A DNA stretch of 64,000 bases from Nepenthes gracilis (GCA_033239525.1 BSYO01000011.1:12613078-12677077), one strand, 5' to 3'. Positions 36,901-49,953 are shown, counted from the stretch's first letter. Translations and numbers: made by a program. The notes: a model not told the origin generated them from the sequence alone.

Positions 36901-38637
36901 GAAGCCAACCCAAGATTGTAGAGATGCGCCCTACTTCTTACTATGGAATACTTGTGTGTTGTAAATTATTGTTTCAAGTTATTAATAAAATTAATTTTTA
37001 ATTCATTTATTGACAATTTGCATGCTTGTATGTAATTAGTATGACCACAACCGATTCTAAGTCGGGCAACAAGTTTAAACACATTATCTATAATCTTTGC
37101 TTATTTAAGTGAATAGTCACACTATAGGTTCAATAGAATCATATGACCCGAGCATGGTCACACACCAACTATTCTAAAATTACTTGAAGGATTGAGAACT
37201 AAGTATTCAATTCCCTTTTAAAAGGTCAAAGACAAGCCAGATAAAATCATTCAAGAAACAACTAATAATAATTATCTGACCTCTTAAACGTCTATAATAC
37301 CACATGCATATAAGTGTCAATATTTCTTTCCACGGGATATACACAATCAATCAAGCAATTAAGAACCAGAGTTCTACCTAACTGTTTATAATAATCAAAA
37401 CGCCTAAGAGGTAATTAATTTGACCATCTTATGGTCAAAGAAAAATATGTGGGCTTGAGGCTAAATCAACCAATCAATGCCAATCCAAAGAGCAATAGAA
37501 GTATGAAAATAGAAAAATCTGAGTATGTACGTAAAAAAAATGAGATAAAACATCCTCATACACAAATTAGCCCTGGGGTTACAAAATTTAAGGACTGAAA
37601 GTACTCGACAGTCCTAAGGCTAACGCTTAGGCCTGGATTTTGGAGCTTGAGAGCTTCCCCGTTCCTCAAAATTCTTAGCCACAAAAACTGATGAAGCCCT
37701 GGAATTTCTAGCATCCAGACTTCTTAATGGGAAAGCCATAAACTATCAATGGGACAATCCTCTTGCATAGATCGATACCCTCATTTAATCGAGAATCAAG
37801 TAAAAGAACAATCTCTTCAGATTAGATACACCTCCTTAATAACTCCTAAAGCTTACATATTTGGCGCTTAGTCCATTTATGGCCCCAACAACTATTAACA
37901 TGTATTGCTCAGCTTTAAGAGCCTTGTCCTTGAAAAAACTAGCTTGTCTTTAATGATGGCAGCTTAATCGGCATAATCACAAGACCTACTTATCCACTCG
38001 ACCACTTCTTTCTCATGACAGGCCAATCAATCCTAAAAGAACAATGCCCTAGACTTGGCAACCATAACTCTGAATTCTAACCGTGGATCATAGAAGGATA
38101 AATTTGAAATTAAGACAAGTAGTTGATCTAAATGTCCAGACTATGCAACCTACTTCTTATTTTTCACACCAGGTTTTTGGACAACAAAAAATTTTGACTT
38201 AACAATTTAAATACAAATGAATATCTCAAAATTAAAGATTTAGAGGCTACCTCTTGGGTTGATGGCCCTCTTTGGGTGCAAACACTAATGATGATGATCC
38301 AAACCGAGTCTGGGTTTAATACAGATGACTATGTCCAGTAAAGATATGTAAAGCTCTACAATACATAGAAAGCCCAAAACTCGAGTCTCCATGTAGAGCC
38401 TTAAAACCCTTATGACTTGAAGAGGATGGAAATAAATAAATATTAGATTCTCTAACAATATTTGTATTATTTTCTAGTTAAGGAGAAGCAGATCGATTTG
38501 TAGAAGTCACGTGGAATGGTTCAATAGATGTAGGAGAGTCAGAAATAATTGAAATTCCATATTTGGCAAGGATAAAAGTATTAACTGGCCCATCCTCATC
38601 TAAAAAATGAAGAAAAAAAATCCTGCTCCTCACTTAA
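36901..38637 (-). pseudogene. Antisense ORF relic, copy 1 of element D (3' part)
   Basis: Located just after pol, read on the minus strand. The 3' flank at 36950-37330 is homologous to 41430-41830 before copy 2 (compare GAGCATGGTCACACACCAAC with AAGCACGGTCATGCACCAAC). The coding remnant runs about 38637 down to 37610 and is very decayed. A conserved intron donor GAG|GTAGCC lies at 38250, with a pyrimidine tract and a degraded acceptor about 72 bases on. The N-terminal part continues beyond the inserted LTR at 41122. Confidence 0.5.
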
Positions 38638-41121
38638 TGTCACGTCTCCATATTCCCAAGTCCCATTAAATTAGTTATAGATTCTTATTTAAGTAAATCA
38701 AACATTTATCCTTTAATTACCAAAAATTTATTATTTATTCACTGACCAAAACCTAAAAAAACAACGTCGGAGTGCAACCTTGAAATACAACAATATCGAC
38801 AACCCACCAAATAAAATAATAAGTCGAATTATAATATTCAAAATGCCACACCAGAAAATGACTTGGATTGTCAACTATAAATGTCCTCAAAACATATGTA
38901 AGGAGAGATATCTCCAATAAGATCAAAGTCAACAAAATCATAATATAAACATACAGCTCAATGATAACGAAATCTAACTAAATTACTAATAAATATAGTC
39001 ATAATTTAATTATTACAACACCAAAAGCTATAGAAATATAATACTCTAATTCTATAGTTTTGGAACAAAAAAAAAATCCAAATTTCAAATTCTTGATTCT
39101 ATCTTCGAACGGCCTCGCGATCAACTTCATCTACCTGCAAGTATGCCCCAACCCTTCAAATCTAAAAAGTTAGTGAAAATAAAATAATGAGTCAATTGAT
39201 CAACAAAACATATAATTTTTATAATTTAATGAATATTTTACATCAAAACATGCTGAAATGAACATAATATAAAATCAAATGCAATGTTATATAATTATCA
39301 TAACATTTTATGCATGATTTCAGGCTAAAAATTAAAATTCTTTACTTTAAATTCTGCACCCTTAAAGTATACTCAAATTAGGTAAATTCTAGTGATCAAG
39401 GTTCAGTAAGGCTTTATCGACAAGGAGCAACTAATCAAAACACATGTTATACATCTTTTCATACAACTAAAGAACACACGCTACTATACAAGACTTATAA
39501 ATGAACTGTCATATATATAACCCTATAGGTAGGGTTGAACACCGCTTTTAACCTGCGGATGATATGTTATATTCAGATATGCTATAATTTAATGAAGATT
39601 TTTCATCATAACATGTTGAAATGAACATAATATAAAATCAAATGCAATGTTATATAATTATCATAACATTTTATGAATGATTTCAGGCTAAAAATTAAAA
39701 TTCTTTACTTTAAATTGTGTACCCTAAAAGCATACTCAAATTAGGTAAATTCTAGGGATCAAGGATCAGTAGGGCTTTATCGATAAGGAGTAACTAATCA
39801 AAACTCAGGTTATACATCTTTTCACACAACTAAAAAACACATGCTACAATGTAAGACTCATAGATGGACTATCATATATATATCACCCTATAGGTGAGGT
39901 CGAACACCGCTTTCAACCTACGGATGATATATTTCAACATTGATTATCACTATAATATAATAAGATATATTATAATATATCACCATCGATTCTTTATAAT
40001 GGTTTGCATAATCAAATAGATAACTCCATGCAAATATGAATAATTATTTATATTTTCTCATACCAAATAACATATCCTTATCTTTTAATTTATGTAGAAT
40101 TTATTCTTAATTTTTTAAATACTTATCATGCAGTACATCATAATTCTTATAGGAATTCGAATATACACTTTTAAAACATGTAAAAGCTTTATTATAAAAT
40201 TTTTAAACATATAAACTGTTTATAACAGAAATTTATTTAAAAAAATTAGTGTAATTGTGAAATTTTAACATTGTTTTTCCAATTATAAAGCATGCAGGAA
40301 TAATTTAAATGTAAAATCAAGACATATAAAATACATACTTAAATATTTAAGACATACAACAGCCTATATACGAAAATTAAGAATATGTAAAAATATTTAA
40401 TCATAATTCTTAAATATGTGAACATTGTTGTAGGAAATCAACTTTGAAACGTAATGTACATGAAATGAGAGCATGTATTTCCTAAAAGTTTCATAAAATA
40501 GGAGTAAGATCATATGTATGCAAAGTATAAACTTTTTAGTTATAAAAATATCACATGTATGAGTATTTAAAATAATAAATACTCAATGAAATAAAGAAAG
40601 ATTAATAATAAATAAAGAGGGCTTATATATACTATTCTTATATTTAAAATCTTCCTTAGATTTACAATTTCTCCTCCTATAGCCTTCTCCCTCTCCTTAT
40701 CTATTTTTTTCTTCTCTTTCTCTCTCTTCTCTCTAAAATCAGGCAAAAATGAGTGAAAATTAGTTGAATGGGATATATATAGAACACTGGCACACATCAG
40801 AAACAGAAATCATATGTTGCACGAGTACACATCAGAAGTGTGCACTCTACCATAAGCACATATCCACGTCTTGTGGGTGTGTATTGAACGTAAGCAATTT
40901 TCCTAAAGTACGCACGAGCACTTCAGAGGTATCCTTTAGACATGTCCTTTCTGCTCAAAACATGCATGTGTACGCATTAGACACTAGTTGAGTGTCACTC
41001 AATCTAATGTGACCCGATCAAAATATTGATTTTCACCAAATCTTCATTTAATTTCAATAATTTTCTTATCCAACATTAATTAATTATGGTTAAAATTATA
41101 ATTCAAAATTTATACATTACA
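38638..41121 (-). repeat. Solo LTR inserted in element D
   Basis: On plus it begins TGTCACGTCTCC and ends ATACATTACA, i.e. TGTAATG...GACA on minus. Immediately flanking are CTTAA (38633-38637) and CTCAA (41122-41126), a 5-bp target duplication with one transition. A C/T-rich block at 40660-40740 and GCACACATC-type sequence are in the order expected of a minus-oriented Tekay-like LTR. There is no internal region, so it is a solo LTR left by LTR-LTR recombination. Confidence 0.75.
39218..39943. repeat. 363-bp direct tandem duplication in the solo LTR
   Basis: Two neighbouring copies of about 363 bp, for example TGCTGAAATGAACATAATAT at 39251 and TGTTGAAATGAACATAATAT at 39614. They are roughly 90 percent alike by eye and both end with CACCGCTTT...GGATGATAT. 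Confidence 0.9.
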
Positions 41122-41400
41122 CTCAAAAAAATAATTGGAACCCCTCCTTCAAAGTTCAAAACTAGCGTTCCCTCGAAAGATCCGGTAGGAAAAAAGACAA
41201 TAGTTGGAGTTAATAGATGTGTAGATCCTTCGGCCATCACCTCAACCCTATCATCAGCCACTTAGTCCTGGAAAACTTCATCAATGGTCTTCAAAACTTT
41301 TATACGTGCCATTCTTTGAAGTGGCACATATAAATTACACACCCAAAACGAAAAACTAGTTCATAGGGTATGGAACGCCCTTCACCTCAAAAAGTATAAT
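41122..41400 (-). pseudogene. Antisense ORF relic, copy 1, part beyond the solo LTR
   Basis: This is the continuation of the interrupted copy 1. Its low-complexity, serine/acid-rich composition resembles the middle of element C's antisense ORF, but no frame is intact and no N-terminal domain is seen before copy 2's flank begins at about 41410. Confidence 0.3.
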
Positions 41401-42092
41401 CAATGACCCTGTCTTTATATCAAAAAATATAAGAGGTAGGTTTTATTCCCAACTTGAAGAGTGCTTGTGTGTTATATCTTATTATATTAATTGAATTAAT
41501 TTTTATGTATGTTGTCTATGTTTGTAGTTCATTTATTTGCTTACATGTAATGTTTTGACCATACTTGACCCTGAGTCAGGTGATTGGTTCCTCAGACCCT
41601 GCCTACTAACTCGACCCACACAGCAATGCGGTCACGATGCTGGTTGATAAAACCATACGGCCCAAAGCACGGTCATGCACCAACTACTTCATAGCCCAAG
41701 GGATACAAGACCAAGGGTCCCTTCCCTTTTGAGAGGTCAAATGACACAAGATAAGATATCACTACATGGCCAATGAAATTTCAAGTGCTTTTTAGCATGA
41801 GAGCTATAACACCCCTTCACAGGGCAGGCACCATGAATCAAACATGGTTCACAGATTAGGGTCCAACTAAGCTTGGTAATGATAGCAAAATCACCTGACA
41901 AGCAAACAAAAACTTTGCCAAGTTGAAGTAATTAGTGACAAAATTAGCATTAGCAATAATAATCGGAGGATTTAATCAATAAGCATTACACTTGAGCATA
42001 AATGGCGATGTTATTACATATACATGGAAAGGTACACCAGTCCTATACAAAAGGCCACCTTCAATTAGAGTAGTTTCAAGCTTGAAGGATAT

Positions 42093-44111
42093 CTAAGGCC
42101 TAGGACTCAAAAAAGGACCCAGAGGCAGGTTAACTCCTAGTTTTAAAAAGTCCTTAACATCATAGCTCTGGGCGGCTCCAACATTCATTGGATCAAGACC
42201 TTGCAAGGTTATGCCATCCTGGAATTAGGAATTCAGAATGGAACTCATCTCCTCAAGTCAAAACCTTCTCCTCGAGTCCCCTTCAAGCTTGGCATGTTCC
42301 TTCTGAAGATTTTTAATTAGATTAGCATCCGAGATAAATTTGTGATCTGCTTATTGGTGTGTGTCCTTAACCAAAGTGATTCGACTTGTAGCTATGGAGT
42401 TTTCTTTGGTGAAATCATCAGACCTCCTCATCCAATCGGCCTGATCCTTTTCAAGATGTGCAACTTGATCTTGTAAACTTTTAGCTTCGGTTTCGATAGT
42501 CTCCTCTCTAAGGGCCAGAACCCTAAATCCACAACAACGACATATGATCGGGAAAGGCGGACAATTTCAGTCTCCCATTTGCTTTGCATAGCCCTAACAA
42601 CACATACCAAATTATGAGACTGCAAAATAAATGAATTCCTAATTAAAAGCAACAATATTAGGAAAATGAGCAAATCGAAAGAATCTGGCACATAATACCT
42701 CCACGGTGAGGAATTCTTCACCAGGAGTGGGTCCTGGCGACAGCTTATTAGCTTTTAGGCTTTGAACTGATGTGACTCTCCAATATAAGAGAGGCAAAGA
42801 GCAACAATACAAAGGAGTCACAAGCCCAGGGACAATTGGAAAAGCCCTCAAGTCCTCAGAACCCAATGGCAACTAAAGGCCCACTTTAGGAGCCTCCTTT
42901 GCCTCTGGAACCTCTAACGAAAAGAAGCAAGGCCCAGATGTCTCTTTTGTTGCTTCACCATTATTAGCAGGTGTCACTTCTATTGCTCCACCATCAGTAG
43001 CAAGCGTCACCACCAGAGTAACAGGAGCTGAAGCTGAATTATAAGGCAAAGAACTTACCAAAACTGGAATCCCGTACTCATTGGTGAACAAAATGACAAT
43101 CGGCTCTTCGACATTCACTGCTCGTGGCTCAAGTCACTAATTTCCATGGGAATCACTGGGAGCTCCCCCTTCGAAATAAATGCCTGTGCTTCTTCAATAA
43201 TTGGGCAACCTGGTGAGGACAAAATTGGGTCTAAACTCTGAGATGGTTCACTAGCATCTATCTTGGCCATCTCATCACAGGCTTCAACAACCATCCTATT
43301 AGTGGCGGTGCTAGAGAACGAGATAGACGAGCGAACAACCAGGGTTCCAGCCTCCCCAGCCACTGTCTCTGAAGAAGTATGGATGAAAAGTGCCCACATT
43401 TTTCTTTTTTGCCTATGGAGAGGCATATCTGCAACAACTTTTCCACCCACAATGAACTCCCAATTAATCTCAACTAGCACCCCCAAGTTAGAAAATCACC
43501 CGTCTTTCACAACTCGGCAACATCATTCTCCATCAAATCAGTTAATGGCTTGGACATGAAAACCTCCTTGTCTAGAATAACATCGAAATAAGTAGAATTG
43601 GTGAGTTTCCATTTATTAGAGAGGGACCAATTGGAAGGTATCTCCACAAAAAAAATATCAATTCTTTCACCCCTTAATAGAGTCCAGATTCCTGCCAGTT
43701 ATTTTAAACCCATTTCCAGGGGTAAAAGAGATCCAATCACCTTCATGATTAAACATGAAAATGACCTTGACAGTTTGAGAATCCAAACGAAACTCTTTTT
43801 GATGAATAAAGATACACAAAGAAATTAGGTAACTCACAATATTAGGATAGAGGTGGACAATAGGAATCTCCAAAGCCTCTATTATTTCGTAAAGCTCTTT
43901 AGCTAGCAGAATCTAGAGGCCCTCCCACAAGTGAACCTCGTGTCTGGCAATAAAGCCATGTCTTAGAAAGCAAGCTCTCTTAGAAAGAAAGGAAACTTGA
44001 AAGGAAATGGCAATAGAAATATTATACCTCTCATGTATATCCACCACTTGGTCAACAGTGAGGCAGGAAGGTACGTCAGCAACACTCATGGAGGCAATTT
44101 GAGGAGCCATG
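42093..44111 (-). pseudogene. Antisense ORF, copy 2 of element D (spliced)
   Basis: Starts MAPQIASMSV at 44111 and aligns through the N-terminal domain with element C's antisense ORF: ACFLRHGFIARHEVHLWEGL against ACSPPDGFITVYEVHLKGGL, and PNIVSYLISLCIF against PNAIRYLISLCVF. After this come a basic stretch (RQKRKMW, 43380) and an acidic/serine-rich region (43486-42873). Exon 1 ends ...EEFLTVE at 42699, an intron follows at 42698-42620, and exon 2 is a coiled coil (SLQDQVAHLEKDQADW; LIKNLQKEHAKLEGD) ending at 42093. A TAG within GL*ILLAKELY and several frameshifts inactivate it. The family resembles the 'putative gypsy type transposon' domain; its biochemical role is unknown. Confidence 0.75.
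42620..42698 (-). other. Intron in antisense ORF copy 2
   Basis: Minus-strand donor GAG|GTATTATG at 42698 and acceptor CATTTATTTTGCAG at 42620, 79 bp, phase 0 on both sides, T-rich. Exon 2 begins TCTCATAATTTGG (SHNL). The matching position in element C has an 81-bp intron with the same architecture. Confidence 0.7.
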
Positions 44112-44420
44112 GTAATCGAAAAGTAGTAAGATACAAAGTTGGGTTGGAAGACAAAATTCAAAAACATTGAAAAGTGAAATTGGAAAAGAAGGCGCCCTGG
44201 GATTAAATTGAGGACATTTGACCAAAATGAGACACCTCATTCACTAGCACATTTAAAGAAACACACCGTTTGTTAGGACACCAATCTTGACGTTCAAGCG
44301 TGGCACCACGTCACCCCTTCTACCCCATGTAATTGTAACGTTGATGGTATGACTCTCGATGTAACAAGGTGACAGCTAGCAGTTCAGTTTTCCTAGTTAA
44401 ATGAGGACTGATTTAGTTAC

Positions 44421-44427
44421 TTTTATA
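44421..44427 (-). promoter_or_regulatory. Possible TATA box for antisense ORF copy 2
   Basis: Minus-strand TATAAAA about 310 bases upstream of the ATG at 44111. Element C has TATAAAT about 255 bases upstream of the same ATG. In AT-rich DNA such a match is weak by itself. Confidence 0.35.
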
Positions 44428-45367
44428 ATTATAAAGTTGGGTTCCAACTTAGTTTAAATTGAGCATCATCGAGAAATCAAGCCATCAGTAAATCCAAGTT
44501 GTTAGACTGTCAGAAAAAAAAATCCTAGTACAAGGAGAATGAGTCCTGATATCTAGATTGTCCATCCTATTCTGAGCAACAGAGAAGATATAAACACAGT
44601 GATATCATATAAAGAAAAATAAACTTCTATTCGGATTGGTTTTTTTCATTACTTCCTTTCATGGCTTATAAACTCTAAATAGCAAAAATATAAGTCAAAA
44701 GAAAAGGACAAACGGAAAGACTATAACCCAAGTGGGAAAAACATGTAAATATTTTCACAACTAAATACTCAAGTACATAGACGAGTTGTGCTAGAGGTAC
44801 CAAAAAAAAAAAAAAGAAAAAGAGCTAAACAAATGAGGATGAAAATTGCCCCTCATGTAGAATGTCCATCCGAGCAGACTTTGTTTATGTTGGTCCCTCT
44901 GTAGAGTTTGAGGAGATAGAAAACTACAACAACATTACAACATGTACAGCTAGTTTCAGATGAGACGTTAAAGAAGGAAATAAAGATGACTTTTTTAATA
45001 AAAGAGGGTAAACAAGAAGGACTTTTGATGCATTCTCAACTTACGGCTATAGGACTCAAAGAACCTTTCCTCGATTTTAACATCTATATGTGCCGTCAAG
45101 TATAAAGATGATATGTTTATAAAGGATGACACACAACTAAGCAAAAGGGAAGATATTTTGAGATACAGCCTAAAGAGGAACCCTCAATTTATAGCTAATG
45201 CAAAACTCACTTGGTAAGAAAAAATAGTGCTCATAAAGACATTAAATCATGCTTAAACATGACAAAATTAAATACTTCCAAATAAGACCAATCATTAGTA
45301 GAAAATCTCCAATAGAGACACGCACAGTTGGCATAGCCAACAACTCAGTTGGCTTTTCTCTAATGAT

Positions 45368-45399
45368 ATATTTGGAGTTTGAATTCAAACTCCAAATAT
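45368..45399. other. 32-bp perfect palindrome before the polypurine tract
   Basis: Perfectly self-complementary, centred on GAATTC, with arm ATATTTGGAGTTTGAA. It overlaps the first bases of the AATATGGGGGCTAA tract, four bases from its G run. Confidence 0.95.
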
Positions 45400-45408
45400 G
45401 GGGGCTAA
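45395..45408 (+). other. Polypurine tract of element D
   Basis: AATATGGGGGCTAA directly precedes an LTR start TATTGGGTAC, paralleling elements A, B and C. Confidence 0.8.
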
Positions 45409-45768
45409 TATTGGGTACAATCAAGATATGGTTGGCCCAACCCAGATTAAAATGGGTCCAAAATGCCAATGATCCAAACATGGACCTAGGGAGTTGTTCT
45501 GACCCTCCGAATGGCTAAATAAATGAGAACATGCAACGCTAAGACAAATAACTACTCAATAAGACAATAAATGAGGCATTCACCCCTAACGAACTATTGT
45601 AGTTAATCGATGGACTATGATGCACACATGGACAAATCGATCCAATAATGACCATATAAAGGTTAAGTATTAATGACTGCACGATTACATAATTAATCCA
45701 GATAGTAAATACGCATCAAAAGTAACGGCTGCCATTTGATATAATACAACACCTTCCTTAAAGGTAGT
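45409..45768 (+). repeat. 3' LTR of element D, first 360 bp
   Basis: Starts TATTGGGTACAATC (compare TGATGGGTAC) with GGCCCAACCCAG soon after. Cut at 45769 by the next LTR; no continuation was found on its far side. Confidence 0.7.
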
Positions 45769-47687
45769 TGTAATACTCGGATCCCCCTTTAATTCATTTT
45801 GGTATTAATTGTTATTCTGGATATTTGGATGTGTTTGAAATTAACTAAATCTTGTGCAATTTGAAGGATATTCAGATTAATAGGATCATTACCTAAAACA
45901 CGCCCGAGAGGCACCTAAGCGCTAATTCCAGTGGGCTTGCACTCGATGCACACCTGAGGTGGTGCTCGAGTGCTATTTTGGCTATCAATAGGGGAGCAAT
46001 ATGCACTATGGCCATTCGTGCACAACAGAAGGAAGAGGAAGGAGACCGAGAGGAGAAGGAAGAGGAGAGATGAGAAGAAATCGAGTAGATCAAAATATCT
46101 TTTTATCAGATTTACTTGGTAAGAGGTTAAGGTAAATATCTATAAACCCTATCCTTTGCTTGATTTTATGTTTGATAACATTTATTTATGTTTTGGGAAG
46201 TTTTAGTATATTCATATTATTTTTATTCATCCTATTTGCTTCCTGTGAACAAATATGTAATATTTACTGGTCGATTTGGGGTTTTGTTTGTGCTTTGCGA
46301 TTTTTGGGGGTCCTATGATTTTATGAAAATCTATATAAATATTTGAGTCCGTATATATTCAGTATCAGTATATTTGTATGAAAATGAGTATAAAATTTAT
46401 ATATGCAGTACATTGGTACACATTCATGTGTTGGGGATGAGGTCCCTACCTTTGTGATTCAATTTGTAATCTGATTTAAATATGTGATATATGGTGCCTT
46501 TCTTTACTGGGAGACTTTGTTTTCGACGGAAAAATCATATAACTTTCATCGACATGAAGATAGCTTTGTTTGTGATTGGACCTATCCCATTTTGTTTTAT
46601 AATGAGAACCACCATAATATAATTAACTAAAATTTTATATACATTTAGACATTCTAATATATCAAATAAATTTAAAAATTACACCCAATATCACAGGTGG
46701 TAAAATATAGTAATTTGTTCCATATCTATGGAAAATATTGTACATAAATAACCTAACCTACTGGCCTAAACTATAAATAGATGGGTTTAAGGTTAATGAA
46801 AGTATGTATAACCTTTTCTCAAGTTAATCTTTTAAAATCTTTAGTTCTTCGATTTGTACATATTTTGTATTTCGACATGAATTTGTATTCGAACTTTAAT
46901 TTGAGATTCACAGATTTGCCCACAGTTGGGAATTGGGTTAGTCTCGTATATTTGGATAACAAATTTTTTTCAAAACATATTTTAATTTATATGATTTCGT
47001 TCTAACATTTATTTATTTGTATGTGATTTGGATCATGATTTATTATATCATATAATTTGGATTATAAGTTTGACTCCGATTCAAAATTTGATTTGAGTAC
47101 ATCCCGATAGGACTCTGTTTTGATACAGACTGTGATTTGGATCCCCCACAATTTGTGTACACAATTTGTTCTATGCAATTTGCCTCCTTTGATTTGTTTT
47201 GTATGATTTGGTTATACAATTTAACCCTCCCTTTCTAATTTTGTACACATGCGTGTGTGTGTATTATTTTTTTTATATAGATTGATAATTATGGACTTTT
47301 ATACTCATGTTTTTTTAATTTTATTCCTTCAGATTAGTTGACATGGATACCATATAAAAGATTAGATGTGATTTGACCACAACAACGTATATTTTGGTGA
47401 GTATTGCATTTGTTCAGTTATTTGTTGGCGTGGGTTATATTCTATATATTAAGATTGGCCGAATGTAGGCCTTGGAATATGCATGAGGTAGTTGGGTTGT
47501 GTATAGTGGATATTTTTACTTGGTTCATCCCTCCGTTGCGACTATTTGGAGTGGGTCATATATATTATGTTTTTCGGACGGATGTCCGATTAGATCTTGT
47601 GTAAGTTAATATTGTTTATGATTATTTATTTTGGGATCTATTTATTATTATTGAATGATGTGATTTTAAGGTTTGTTTGTTGTCACA
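45769..47687 (+). repeat. Tekay-like LTR, plus orientation
   Basis: Begins TGTAATACTCGGATCCCCCT and ends TTTGTTGTCACA. Contains CTCGAGTGC (45967), an AGAAGGAAGAGG block (46028-46075) and a GGACGGATGTCCG dyad (47576-47588) comparable to those of the 27850-30091 LTR. Flanks GTAGT and CCCAA do not match, so either the right end is misplaced or the insertion was rearranged. Confidence 0.65.
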
Positions 47688-49953
47688 CCCAAGTTTCGTA
47701 AAAAAAATAATAGAGAGCGAATCTCGTATCTCTCAAATTCCATAAGAAAAATTTCTAATTTATCAAAGGATATAATTGAGAACAAATCTCATATACATTT
47801 AACATCTCATTGAGTTATTGTGATACGAAGATTATGATTAAAATTATGAAAATCAAACTCGCAACCTTTAGAATCAGTTGAAGGATTCGCCCAACTCTTT
47901 AATTCGTACAGTAGTTTGAGTTTAAGAAACACACCAAAAATAAATTTATAAAAAAATATATTTTTTTGTTTAAAATTTTTAAACATTATATTTTAAAAAA
48001 TATGTCAATATCAGCATCATATTTGCTCAAAATTAACTTTTTTTTGAAATATTAATTTCTTATATTTGTAAATGGCATATTTGTCGAAACAGATTCCATT
48101 TTAACAATGAACTTCACTTTAATAATTATCTATTATTCAAATATATAAAAAAATAAAATTACAGAACCGGACATTGCCCTTTACCATTCCACTAATTCAT
48201 TGTCAGGTGGATTTGCTTTCATTCTTTATAAGAGAAAGGAAACCAAGAATGAGCCGACGGATAAAGACAAAAGAGCTACAACGATGTTATATATTTGAAT
48301 ATATATTATTCAAATTTTAAGTTTAAGAATTAGCTAAATTTAAAATTTTAAATCTAAATATTAAATTTTAGGTCCACTAATACTAGTACAATTATTTGTC
48401 TAATTAAGTATTTATTTTATTTTTATTATTTATATATATATATAATATATCTTTTTCAACTCAATATCTAAATAATAACCCAATATTTAATACATAATTC
48501 ATATTTAAAAAATAATTAATTCAGAAAAATTTAAGATGTTATAATCCATTCCACTTAAAAGAACTTCCCGTCCTAAAAAACGCACATCATTCCACGAATA
48601 ACATGGATATTTATTTCTAAATTTCTTCCCCAATTCTCATCTATTTTTCATATATAGTTTATCAAATTTCTTAATGTAATTTAGATTTGTACTATAATCA
48701 GTCTCAAAAATAAATTCCATGCATCGTGCTCATACCACACTACAAACAACTTCTGCTCTTTTCATACGGTGAGGCGCTGTGACACCGCTGCTCGTAGCAG
48801 AAGCTGGCCTCCACGTTTGTATAATCAGGCTGGGATTTTACTTTTCATTTTATTTACCGTTATAAATTTAATATCTTTCGTTTATTGAATTCAGAAATAC
48901 AAGATTATTTTTTTGGTGAAAAGTAGTTATAATTAGGCTGGGAGAGCGGTGCAAAGTGTTGAGGTACGGTCAAGCCAAACTTCATTTGTTTGTTGTCGCC
49001 CATGAAGGCACTCTCGCTATGAATTGGGGCATAAATTTTTCTGTAATTTCTTCTCATTTAATGAAATCAGATTTCACGTAGTTTGGCTACGTCCTCTTTG
49101 ATTGAACATGATTCTGAAACCCCATCTGGATAGACAATGTCAGATTTCAATCCTCTTCCATTTAACGTAAGTCCATTGAAAGCTATTTTCGATTGAGCTT
49201 ATTTAGACGATGTAAGAAATTGCCTTATTGTTAGGAAAATAAAGAGAAGGCAGGCACACAGGGTTTAGTGTTCGCGACTAAGATAGAGTGTCTTTCGATA
49301 GGTTCAGATGTAAAAGACTTGCCAAGTATAAATCAATAACCATAATAAAAATTTTTAGGATATAAACCTACAGATTCACTTTTTAACTTACAATTAAAAA
49401 AGGATTCAATTTTAAAGGTCGGAGAAAGACTTCTTTACAAGCAGACAGGAGTATTTTGCAAGCGCACCAATGTCCTAGAGGAGGGAAGATATGAGTTGGG
49501 AAGGTTAGTACGAAAGCTTGTATACTAAATGTCATAGTAATATTATTTGTATAATCACTTGTAGATCCATTTATAGAAAAATTATCAATAATGGACTTTA
49601 TTTAATTTTTTCTATCCCCTATCTCTTTATACCAATTTTGACAATTTTGATATAAGTAATTACATAATTGGGTTATGCTATATTATTTTTCTAAATGCGA
49701 TTAGTGTTAGTATAATTTTATTTAGAGAAGTAATATTCATACATCATTTATATTAGAATTATCAAAATTAAAGTGAAGAGAGAGATGTTGGAGAAAAAAA
49801 TTAAAACAAAGTTGAATTCATATATCTATTTCTAACAATTTCAGTAAAGTAAAGTGGATATAAAAATAAGTATATAAATAATATTACTCTTTTATTAAAA
49901 TATCATAAAAATAAGAAATTAACTATATATATAGAGAGAGAGAGAGAGAGAGT
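47688..49953. other. AT-rich intergenic stretch, no gene recognised
   Basis: Long A/T-rich tracts with only short frames. One hairpin-capable stretch (CTTCTGCT at 48750-48757, AGCAGAAG at 48796-48803) encloses a G+C-richer core. An (AG)n run lies at 49932-49952, directly before element B. The piece at 48700-49500 is less AT-rich and could be unique host sequence, but no exon is evident. Confidence 0.5.

Larger units (their letters stand above)
32797..45768 (+). mobile_element. Element D: old, nested Tat-lineage element
   Basis: Contains end of gag, protease, RT, RNase H, second RNase H and integrase on plus (32797-36900). These are followed by two copies of the post-pol module with an antisense ORF (36900-41400, interrupted by a solo LTR, and 41410-44111). 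A 32-bp palindrome, a polypurine tract and the first 360 bp of the 3' LTR complete it. Its 5' LTR and most of gag are missing at the junction with the Tekay-like LTR. It is AT-rich with frequent stops and is clearly older than element C, to which every domain aligns. Confidence 0.8.

Noticed and set aside
42428..42721. 97-residue minus frame read straight through as a membrane protein
   Set aside because: The hydrophobic part is the T-rich intron of the antisense ORF; spliced, the frame is a coiled coil.
48700..49500. Possible host gene fragment in a less AT-rich stretch
   Set aside because: No open frame above about 60 codons, no splice pattern and no motif recognised.
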